Positions 27,601 through 39,600 of a stretch of 64,000 bases of DNA are shown here, piece by piece (the stretch's first letter is position 1; every line of letters begins with the position of its first letter). The notes under the pieces are model-generated. The model was not told the DNA's origin. It saw only the letters and a list, made by a program, of their open reading frames with translations, and ran no database searches. The stretch comes from Rhynochetos jubatus. Taxonomy: Eukaryota; Chordata; Aves; Eurypygiformes; Rhynochetidae. The DNA lies in contig CM050648.1 of NCBI GenBank assembly GCA_027574665.1, forward strand, positions 51,755,200 to 51,819,199. The letters run 5' to 3'. The translations under genes and the position numbers were made by a program.

Positions 27601-30600
27601 AGCCAACACCTTGAAAACCCACCCGATTTGAGCCCTGCCGTGTTATCCCCAAACCAGCCATGTGAAGAGGGCAGCCAAGGAAGCGTGACCCCATCTGAAT
27701 GAAGACACGAGGAACCAAAGCAGAGGTACAGTCACTTGATCATGTTCAGTTGCAGAGTCTGTAATAAAACTCGGAACCGAATCCAGATCCCTCGGGATCT
27801 TCTCCTTCCTGTTTACCGTGGCATGCGTTTTCTTGGTTTATCTCCACTTGTTTAGTTTGGGTGGGTTTTTTTTTTTTACTTCAAGCAGTAGCAGCACAAT
27901 ACAATCACACACAGGGAATCAAAAGCTCCGGTTCCAAACACAGCTCCACCTTTAGCCCCTGGCCTAGTAAAGGCGAGACTCCCGTCAGAGGCCCTCCGGC
28001 ACACGCCAGTCTCGCAAGAACGGAGGGCACTTTGCCTGCAGAGCGCTCAACCCCTGGAAAAGCAATTCCTCCACTCAGGACATGTGCACAGCTAGAACCT
28101 CTCCCCAGCCTTGTCAGCCACCGCTCACAAAGTTCTCCTTGGGAACCGTCCCGTTCCTTTTCTGAATTTCCATACCCGGTATCACGCCGGCACACAGAGG
28201 GATTACCCCGTCCTTCACAAAGGTATGTAGCAAAGTACATTTTCAGTATTTCCTACAATTGTGCAAGCAGAAGGGATAGCCAACAGTTGTGTTTTTCTCC
28301 ATCTGCACCACTAGCAGATCTGGTATGCACCGAAACAATGCCTGCTAGCTCATTTCCTCTTAGCTAGTCCTGTTCAAAGCGCACGCCTGCTCGAAAATCA
28401 CAGCCAAGCAGCACGCTAACTTCGTTAGCGCCAGACCTGGCAACCTTCCTGTATTACAGAAGGCAGTTAATTATACAATCACGCTCTACAAAATGGGAGT
28501 TTCCATCTGGTTTCTACCTGTGCTGGGTTCAGTCAGGAAAGGGCTAACTCCCTTTACTCTGGTTGCCAGGGAACTCTGTTGCTGGACAGTAAGGGAAAAC
28601 ATTGATAAGGCCTCAGCTGGTGCTGGGGATGGCCTGTACTGAACTCAAGGTCTTTTGTCTGCTTCGGATACTGTAGCTGACCCAGACTAACCAAGGAAGT
28701 ATTTCATCCCATAGTACGTCATGTTCCGGTCTCTTTGGGTGGGGAAGAGGGTCCGGTAGCCATTACTCTGCCCTTCTCTCTCTCTCCCTTACTCCCTTGC
28801 TCGTCTCTCTGGGCACTTGCTAACCCTCCTGCGTTAGCAGCTTTGCCAACTCCTGTGCTGGCTCCTTCGTGTGGGAGCTGGTGGATTGTTTTGAGTTTTC
28901 TGGCCGTGTTATCAGTGATAAGGTTTGCTCGGAATCTGCTGTGTAGGCTCCCGGGCTCCGGCCTTCAGGCCGCGGCTCTCGGGCTGCGATCGCTCTCGGG
29001 CTGTGGGTCTTGGGCTCTCTGGGTCTGATTTTCATCCCTCAACATCTGGGTGTGCATTGGTCAGAGGATGGTGGGAAATTGTATCATATTGTATATATTG
29101 TACTATATGTTTCATTTTCTACTATTTTAATTATTTATTAGTGGTAGTACCTGTATATATTGATTTAGATTTAATTAGTAAATAGTTCTTATCTCAATTC
29201 TACGAGCTTCCTTAGTTTTTTTTTCCTCCAATTCTTCCCCTGTGTTGGAGGAGGGGAGGGGGATTTGTGAGAGCGGCTTCGTGGTATTTTGCTAGCCGGA
29301 GTTAAACCACGACACTACCTTAGATTTTACTTTACTAAGCAATGAAAATTACGGAGAGCAAAAACACTAGTGAAGAAGACTCTAAGGAGATGCCAAGGCA
29401 AAAGGTTCACGCAACCAGCTTCTCTCAAGGCGCACAGTGAAACGGCACACCATATGAGCTCATCTCAGACACCTTCCCTATGCCAATTCTGCACTAACTG
29501 TAGTTTTGTGTGTAATCAATGAGCTGGAAGTTAGCTTTAGACAACGACATACCACTTTTTACCTACCTACTCTCAGATTTACAAGCTTCCATGTTATCAG
29601 GACAGAGATTCCAAAGGCGGGTCAGTTCCTCGCTGAAAAGAGAAACACAAACACCTATCAAGCCCCCCATTCACCATTCTGTCATTCCACCTTCCACCAT
29701 TCACCCCAGACACACACACACGAAGCAAGGCTACAGAAATCCTCACCCCAGAGCCCTTACAATGAAGCATTCCGTACCAGCTGCGCAATAGGTGCGTACT
29801 GAGAATCACCAGCAGCCACAGAGAGCTTACCTGATGCTGCCAATTAGGAAAATTACGTGTTACCTTTCTATTACAATCTCTTGCTGATCTGTGGTCAGAA
29901 ACATTAACAAACTCTCTTTCCAAACGAGCTAAGGTCAGGCTGTTTTATTTCGATAAATGAAATAAATTATCACTTTTTTTTTCAGAAGGGATATTTTACT
30001 AATCACTCGGTGCAAGGTCTTGAAGCTCAAGACAAGGTTAAAATTCCCCCACCTCGGTTGGGTGAATCGTTACAAAAAGCCTATTGTGGTTCCTAGATAA
30101 GGAAGGGGAAAAAGGCAGCCCTTACTGTCACGCAAAATACGGCGCTTTTGTTGGAGAGGATATATCAGGGGAAGTATTTGCACCGAGGATGAACTACCAG
30201 TGGGTGTTATTTAAAAGCCATCCGATAGACAGGTTTTAAGCAAAAAAAAGAAGTCAAAAGTATAAAAACTGACTCAACTGATTTTCAGCCTGTAACTGAC
30301 AGGCTATTTAAAAGGGATCTGCGAAAGATGACTCTAAGGAAAGGAAGGCTACTCCAGGTTCTAAAAGAATGACAGATCCCTTGGCTGTTCTTCCCTGCTG
30401 GTTCCAAAGAAAAGTTTGAAAATTACTGACTAGAAAAAAGGCAGTGGCAGAACAAAACCAACCAACCAACAAACCAACCAACCAAAACAAAACCAACCAA
30501 ACCACAACCCCGCCGCAAACCAAGCAAAACCCAGAACGAAACAAATCCAACGTACTTCCCCATAAGGATTTTTTTGCTTGATCCTTTTCCCAAGAAGTCC

Positions 30601-33600
30601 TCCGGAGCTGGCCTCTTTCTCGCCGGCCTCATCGGCTTAGAATCAGGAGGTCTAAAGAAAAAAAGATGCTCATTAGTATCAAACCAGTACTAGATAGTGC
30701 CAAGTTAAATCACAATGAAAGTATTCAGAAGGCCTGGCATTCTAGGAGTGGAAGGAGGCAGGAGGAAAGAGGAGAGAGCAGGTAAAGTAAGGATAAGGAA
30801 AGGGATTTGCCGGACACCAAGATTAGTTCAGTCACAAATTTAAAGGTCTATCAGAGTCCCGTTATACAGAAAAAGAAGCAAATCACATGTACGGCAGCAG
30901 CACACGTGTGATCTACCCTTCTGCTGGGATCATCTGCTCTATGACTGCAAGCTCTCTTTCCCCAGGTGCACCTGATTTCATGGGATCAGAGAATGGAGAT
31001 CCCAGACCACTGAGGTTAGGGTAAGACCTACCCAAGCTGAAACTCTGGCTGAGATCTAAAGAGGGAGACAGAACATTTATAAAAGTCAAATTTCATCATT
31101 TTGCTTTCCCACCACACAACAGTCATTTCTCTCTTCTCACAGCCCCCTCCCTTTGTTGCAAACAGCTCAAGTCATGGCGAGGTGGTTCCGCCCGATCTCG
31201 CCCTAAAAAGAAAACCGCAGCGCGGTTAACGGTCCAGACGCTCCTTACCACGAAGGGGCTGCAGCACTGTGTGCAGAATGAAGAAGGACGGAAGAGCAAC
31301 GTTTGGTCCCCACCTCAAGGGAGTCAAGCAGACACATGGCGTCAACGTCCAAGTTTTGCCACAGGTCGGTCACCGATTACACAGGAAACCTTGCAGTGGC
31401 GAAAGCCACCCAAGCGTTATTTTCTGTCAGGGAAGCGATCGCCGCCAAGCGGCAAACCCCACGTGTGAAGCGCGTAAGAGGAGGACCGTTACACAAAACT
31501 CCAGGGGCGCTGCCCCACCAAAACCGTAACGCCAAAGGCTCCGCTAGAGGCAATCCAAAGCGGCGTACGGGAAGGTCAGGCACTAATTTCTTCAGCCTAG
31601 GGTCTGCTGAAGGCAGGAGGGGAGACAACTCGCTCCAGTCTCCTCAGTCACTGCATTCTTGGTAGTAAGGCCACAAAACGTTGCCACGAGACCGTGAGGA
31701 ATGCTCTCCCGAGGCCCCACACATCCCTAACCAGCTCTTCACATAACGAAGCTTTAAGACTTTTGGCCGAAACCTCAGAGCTTTCTGCACGCACGGAAGG
31801 GACAGGCAACCGTACAGATCTCGGAGCTGCGTGAATCGTTAACGCTCATATGCACCCTGGGTACGCTCTCCGAAGCTGAACCACCATTTGAAACGAGCAG
31901 CAGCGAGCTTCTACTTCGTAACAGTTACCTTTCTTTCACAAAGCTTGGGCAGCCTTCATTTTTCCACGAGTTCCAGTTTTCTTCAGTATTTAATATATGC
32001 TGGAGAAACATTGCACGTTATTAGAATCATAATCACCTTCGGAGTTAACCCCAAAATCTTAAACCGAGCTATTCAAATTGAGGGGAAAAGTTGGTGATGG
32101 TGCGTGTATTCCAGTCACTATTTGGAAGGTCACCAGTATAATCTCAGACCGCTGGTTCAGTTTATTCAAAGATAGCATATTTTCTCTCTTCAGTAATTGT
32201 GGGAAAGGCTTTATTTCTCCTTTTCTAAACAAGAAAATAGATGCAGCCAAAGTAAAGGAAAAAAGGAAAACAAGAAGACTACTTTTTTTCTTTAATTTCA
32301 CTTGCATCTTATTCCCACGTCTTTGGGCACAGCGCTCTTTCCTGCAAAGACTTTTCAAAAAGGTGTGTTTTGGGTTTGTTTTAAAATTACTGACATCTCC
32401 TGTACGTACATACGCACATTTCCATTTCTCCCCAGGAGAAGGAAGAAAAGCACGTTCATGAAAGCGTGGGAAAACTAGGACTACAAAACAGAAAGTAGTT
32501 ATGAGACCTATTTTACTGTGATGAGGAAATTTCTGTCAGATATTACATCTATTCCAAATGCCAGTTTAAACTAATACTGCTTTTTTTGTTTTACGTGCCA
32601 CGTAGACTTTGCTCCGACAGGCACAAAGTACTTACCTCTACCATTTTTGAGAATCTTTCCCCATCTGGAGGATTTTCTGAAAGAAGCTAGGATTGGAAGG
32701 AGAAAAAAAAGTTAACTTTTGCATTATATTTCCAGTACAACACATAAAAACCCCAAAGAAAAAAACCCCCAGTGATTACTGCTTCAAAAGTGGTCGATAC
32801 ACCATTACACACTAAATATTCTTCCATGTGATTTTAACAGAAGTATCTGCTGCACCGACCTGGTAAACTGCTTTTGTAGTATCTTCAATCCAGAGAGACT
32901 GTTCATCTGTTAGAACATAGTTTGAACTGGAAACAAAAAGAAAACAACATCCAAAAAGTGCCATTAAAGCAGCTCACTCTTTTATTTGAAGAGTTTACTG
33001 GGCAGCAAAATAGCGCTAAGGATGCACCATTTGCACTACACACTTCCTGAGGGGTGTTAAGAGGGGACCTGACGCAAACGCTCTGAACGTGCTCTGGTCT
33101 CATCCCGCGGCCTGACCGCTGGTTAGTTTGTGGAGTTAATGAGATGCACTTGTGGAATATACTTTCAAGGTTTAGTTTCATCCAACAGGAAGTCCTTTTG
33201 CGTGATCCAAGATCACACCTTGGATGTTGGACCCAAAGCACGGCAAATGGGCACAACGAAAAGACTTGCTTCAAAAAAAAAAAACCAAAAAACCCACCAC
33301 CCCACAGAGAAAACAAAACCAAACCAAAAAACCCACCAAAAAAAAGAAAAGAAGCAAACCTCTCCTAACCTCAGCTAAAGCACCACTGCAGACAAACCAT
33401 AGGAAAAGAAACAATTCACCTAGCAGCAGTATACCGAACACAGACCTTGAAACTCCCAAAACATGAATTCTATAGAGCCGAACCTGAAGCCATTAAGCAA
33501 GTTGCGTGATACTGTAATGCAATCAGTAAGCAGAAGGGAAAAAGAAAAGCAACCACAGCAATAAACCCAACACGGCTCACTTCATTCCCAAGCAGAGACC

Positions 33601-36600
33601 AGAACTTCTCTTAAACACACTAAAAACCAGATGAGAATCTAATCTTTGTTTTTCACTGGTTCAAGAAGAACACATTCGAAGCATCGCCCTTAACATTCCA
33701 TTTACAGTGCTCAAAAGCACTAGAACACCAACCAGGTTTTTATGAAGCACTAGGTACCTTAAATAGCAACGATCTCGCTTATATTTGCGAAGTCAGTAAC
33801 AGGAGAAAGACTTGTAGAACTAGCTTCTCTTAGTTAATAGGATATAAGAGCAGCTGATCTATTTAAAGGAACGGAATAATTAGCAGTATTTAACAACAAC
33901 TAACAACAAGAGTTACGCTACAGCATTTATAGGTCATATCATCCTTGACCAGTGACAAATGAGGGCTCTGAATGAACACTTCAGTGCATTGCCACTGACA
34001 TGACTATCGCCCCTACAGCACCGAGCTGCCATTCAGAAGACTGGAATCCTACTTCTCTGCCACCCGACTGCCTTGGTAAGTCATCCACAGAAGGAGGATA
34101 ATGATCCCAACCTAGTTGGCAAAGTTCTCGGAGACCTGTTCAGACAAAGCAGTACACTGCGGGTGAAAGAGGGCCACCTTCAGTGGCAATCATTGCGTGC
34201 TCACACGGCCGAGGCCGCAGGAAACGAACAGAGAGGAAAGATAGTCTTCACATAACATCACGGAGTAGGAAAAGACAGGGTTCTGTTCTGCCCTATTCAT
34301 TTATAAAAGCAGTATCGTTATTCCTTGGTAGTTCAGGCAGAATTCTGTAGCACGCCAGGAAAAACAAATCTGCAACCGACGCCAGGCCCCAGCTTCACTC
34401 CAGGTTCAAAGTGATGTCGCATACAAGCAGCTTGCATCGGGCTAAGGACTCGCTGCTGGCAAAGAGAGACCCCTCCCCCTCATGGCTGGCATTTAAGCAA
34501 GCTTTAGAGGCCTTTACTTCTCAGAGACCCCCCTCAGCTCACCAACTCGGCAGAAAACTAACTGTGCCAAGATGATCAGGCTGGTTTTTTGCTGGTTTAG
34601 TAGCTGCACGAATTTGAGTAAGTCTAATGAACACTAGAGCCACACCAAGGGAGGGCAAAGCACCACACCGAGGGGAGCAGAGGAAGGCAAGGACGAGGCC
34701 TCCGCTTTCCTCCTGTCAACTAACTTCAGCCACATCCTGTATTTACCAACCCAAGGCTCTGCAAGCTTCACAAGAACCTTACAACAAGTAGACAAGCTTA
34801 AAATATTTTGGTTTATCTCCACATTCTTAGCTCCCCATCCCCCAAAACACACAAAAAAAAAATCCCACATCACCTTTTAAATTTGACTTGTCCCTTTAGA
34901 TACTGAAATAGGATCAGGTACTGCAACAAGATGTGACGGCGAAAGTTACTGTCACTCAGCTGTAAATCCATCAGCTAAACGACAACAACAAAAAAGAATT
35001 ACGCGTTAAAGAGGTTAAATCCACACAAGTGAAACAATCCAACAGATGTTTGCAGATAAACTCCACGGAGACTGCTTTTACAAGATGATGTAAGTCAGTA
35101 CGGAAGCTCTATTCAGTATCAACTACGCTTTCAGGACAGCGCTTCCTAAGATACTAAGGGGGGTAAGTTATCCTCTAGCATAATTTAGGAAAGAGTATCA
35201 ACGTTTCTAATGAAATAAAAGCACTAAGAACTGCTTGAAAATGTATCCCTGGTTCTTGTTTAACTAGTCCTATACCGCTGGATTTAACAACATTCACTTT
35301 GAAGTGAACAGGCACTCGGAAAAAACCAAATATTGAAACATTTCAGTCACCAAAGGGCAGCTCGCTCCCTTTTCCCGCGAACTGCTGGCTACAGCGTAAG
35401 GCTTCGGCTACCACAGAAGCGTTCGCTCTCACCGACACTCGACCACTGATACACCGCTTGGTTTCTGCCCCACATGCTGCAGCAGAAACAACGGGGACGT
35501 CTGAAGAGTTTTTTAAAGAAAAAGGCCTTTGACTACTGGGTGTCAATGAAGCAACCGGTCCTGTATCTTCTATACTAAACTAATTTAAAACTGTCAATAC
35601 ACAGGTCAAAGGCTAACGATGAATTTACCTACTCTTCCAGGCCAGAAAGAAAACTCACGCTGCACTCACACTTGCTTTCTGTCTACTAATGCATGCATTT
35701 TAAAGTTATACAGTATTCCAACATTAAGACAAAAATTTTAGGATTAAATTCAATTAAATTGTATTTTTGACTTAATATTAACAGAATTAAAAACTCAAAG
35801 CTATTTTTTTCCAAAGCAATTTCAAACCAGACCATTGTGAAGCAGAATATACAGTTAGCACGTCATCGGCCAACTTTTGAAATGTAATTCTAAAGGCAAT
35901 CAAAAAGCAACAGATCTTTAAATATTTACTCTCTTTTCATTTGCCTTTCCAAATGTAACAATACAAATCAAATGTAATAAATAAGTTTCAGCTTTACTGC
36001 AGACTCTCATTCCAGAAACAGAAGTCCCTGAATCATCAACAGAGGCAACCGGCAAGGAAGAATAAAATAACAAAATAACAGAATAAGTCTATTCCAATAA
36101 AGTGATCGAACAGTCTAAGGGGATACCCTGAGCAACTGGGGAGCCTCTACCTGTGGAGACATTCAAAACCCAACTGGACACAGCGCTGACCAACCTGCGC
36201 TAGCAGCGAGCTTTGGGTGGGAGGTTGAACTAGACACAGGTTCCTTCGGCCTCAACTAGTCTGTGATTCTGAGAGAAGAAATCACGTACCTTCTCACTAG
36301 TTAGGAACTTTGCAAAATATACATGTTCTCCTCCTGTTTTCAGTTCTTCCAGCTTTTTTCGGGAAGCCTGAGTGTCGTCCAATTTGTAACTCTTGAAAAC
36401 AGCCAAAACTTCTTCCGAGTACTATAAAACAGAGTTATTTATCACACGAAAACAGTACAAAAACGCTGTAGTTAGAGAAATACACTAGATGCAGTGCCAA
36501 GTAAAATCATTTGGAAACTTGCTATCCACCAGCTGAAATGACCCAACTGCCACCAATATGTCGGGCTGCTCTGAACACCACAAATAACAACGGAAACGCT

Positions 36601-39600
36601 ACTTATTTCAGAACATCTAATCATCTGGAGCATTTAAAATATGCCAAGAAAAGACAGTGTTGTGGGTTGTGAACAGTGCATAACTGCTTTGTTGTTCAGA
36701 CGGTATGAAGAACAAGGGTCTGCCTGATGACAATGCTATATTCGAACTCAGTGTACCTCGTTCAGAATATGCACAAAGAAAGGTACCCAAGTGGGAGTTC
36801 AATTTGCTCTGCTGCTCTTAAAATCAATCTGCAATGAAGAAAAGCTCAAAAACTTAATCTGAAAGACTTAAGCCTGGCCTTGTTCAGTTTCTCTGAGCCA
36901 CAATGTGGCAAGGGTTTTGTGGGGTTTTTTTTAAGCTTAAAATATAGACCTCTTTAACTAGATCTATATTAGAATGTCCGAGCGGATGTTACCTCTCGTT
37001 ACCAGAACATAGAGAATGAAGATTGTAAAAACCAGGCTTCTTGCTATTTAATAAACACTGAGCGGCAAACTGTGAAGAACCAGTAGCTTAGCAATAGATC
37101 ACCCTCAGCATTCATACTGAGCGAAACTGAAACAGCTGGCTGCAGGGGATGTTCAAGTCATTGCTTCTATAAGGAGATTTGCTTCACCAGAAACCCATCA
37201 TCTTCAGGATCCCACTGGGTCAATATGATGATTCAAAAGTACAATCTAGGACTAGCTGGAACTATTTATCTTGTCGAGCAACAAGTTCTGCTTTTTGCAG
37301 CTGATAAACCACAAAAAAAGTTACTTCTGACATTGCTGCGACACACGAAGACTTTCTGTTACTGACTTACACAAGCTTTACTAGGGGATTTATGGCACAT
37401 CTTGGCACGCTCTTCACCGTCCAAGGCTCACTTCACAAAACAGCAAACCCCGTTTCCTCACGCGCTACTGTTTTTCAGCGGCATTAGCGTCTGAGCTGTC
37501 CTAGGCGTATGCGGTCACTCTCCTACTTCTGTAAACGCTCATCTTCACTTTAAATGATTGAAAGCATGAACTCAGATTACCTTAAGGAAAGTTTTCCATG
37601 AGACCTTCTCATAGCACTGCACAGGGTTTCTAAAATAATCTTGAAGTGACCAGAATTTTCTATATAGGTTGTAATCTATTGGAATGGAACTGGGGGAAAA
37701 AAACAAAGAAACAAAACAACGAAACAATATTGAAGGTGATATTAAATTTGAGTCCACTCAGGAATGTGCAATCCCAGAAAATATCATTCATTTTGCAAGT
37801 GAAATGAGTCAAGAGTGAGACCTTACAGAGAAATCTAATTCAGAATTTGTCCCTAAGTCATCCTATCAGTTTGTTGTTATCTTCTCACCATAAAAGCAAG
37901 AAAAAGGGTTCTGAGGAGTTTTCCCACTATCTGGGGAATGAAGAGCTTTTTCCTCCCAGAAGCCGATACAGCATGTATTCAGAATCCCCGAATACCTCTT
38001 ACCAAAACAGGTTTTGTCAAGATAATTAGGAAAATTGTCAGAAAGAAGGAATAGCAGTCATTCTCAGCCAGGGCATGCAACTTTTTCGAATAACCTCTCT
38101 TCCAGGCAACTCCACTTTTCAGAGTAAGACACTGCTAGGTTGTATCTAATCCTTAGAGGGCAGGAGGTAAGTGGAATTCCAAGTACAACATTTAAGGATG
38201 TTTCCCAAGCGGCATTTTACTTAAACATTATACAAAAGTTTTGTTTCGACGTTTAAAATTGCTGCAAGCTCACCAACTTGTTGGTGCTTCATCATCTCCC
38301 ATTTCACCTTCTTCAACGTCCATTCCTTCTTCTCGCTCCTCGGTGTGCTAACAGGAAAACGCCATTTCAAACTCCCGCACACGCCACTACGAGCTGCATA
38401 CCGTTCCCACAGTGTTCTTCATTTCAAAAACTTTCTGTGACACTTTAGATCAGAAAGCTTAAGCCGGTAATTCAAGAGATGTCTAAAGCATTATTCCAGT
38501 AAAATGTGCCACAAATTCCTGCCTTGACACGTTACTACACTTAGCAAAGGCAGCTTGACTTCCCTTGGGAAGGGGCAGCTGTAGCCTTTGACTTCCCTTG
38601 GGAAGGGGCAGCTGCAGCCTTTGTACACTGTGGGGAGAACTTAGCACAGTAAGTGACAGTGCTTATCCCACACAATCAAACCGACCTCTTTTTCCCCTCG
38701 AACTCCACACCGTTTAAGGTACCAAGCAACACGCCTATTTCCAGGATCAGCAACTTGGTCCGGAAGAGGGACAACCAAATTATGAACATCCACTTCTGCG
38801 TATTAAGCAGAGTAGCACATTTTTTGTGCAAACAATCTTACACGTTTACTGCAGAATGAGTGAAAAATGACATGAGAATTTTCACCTTCTGTCCCAGAGT
38901 GCTCTCATGTTCATTGGTATTGAAAACAGTGACATTTTCCAGGTTAAACTGACTCTGCAAGTTAAGCCCTGTGAAAAAACAAAGGGTCAAGTCTTAGAAG
39001 CCGTGAAGTTCCTAAATCTGATCATTCAGTTAATTGTTTACGAGATGCTGATATTAAATTCGCAGAAACAGCATTCAAAACTGGTGTTTGAAATCACAAC
39101 ACATGAAAGTCACAATGCCAAGGGTAGAGACAGGGACTAAGATACAAGTGCAAAGCGATTTTCTCACACCGGATCTGGTCCGCAATCATCATGGACTTGA
39201 AAGATTTGGCATATTTACTCTTTGCTAGATGTTAAGTGTAATGACGTGCGAAATACCTCACCTGACTTTTCAGAAAGTGGAAATAACCTAGCCAAGAACA
39301 GCTGAATTCTGCCACAGAAGACTGTGTTTTGTGACTTAGATAATCTTCTTAGGAGGTCTAAATATTGGGGAAAAAAAAAGTAAATAATATTAGTATTTAT
39401 CCCTCTTTCAATTTCTCACACACTAGAATTTAAGAGTTGCTAATTACACGACCTACACAGCTAATGAAAGGAAGCCAAGATTTGTAAATTTACATGTTAG
39501 TAATGTCCTCAGATCAGCCACATTTTTTCCAAATGCATTCTACCAATTCTCCTAACACCTTCAACAGCGATAAAAAATCAGTTCAAATGACTCCTACTCA

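Larger units (their letters stand above)
24903..29566 (-). other. THOC1: THOC1 intron 17, repeat-rich
   Basis: This is the largest THOC1 intron at 4.7 kb. It holds an inverted pair of diverged CR1 copies (25780-26130 and 26290-27145) and a solo LTR (28519-29314). I see no exon in 27150-28510 or in the flanks. Confidence 0.75.

Noticed and set aside
30423..30632. Extension of THOC1 exon 16 into the downstream hydrophobic frame
   Set aside because: The frame past GGGAA|gtacgt is translated TTGG repeat; splicing to exon 17 restores the conserved NEELTRLW-like sequence.
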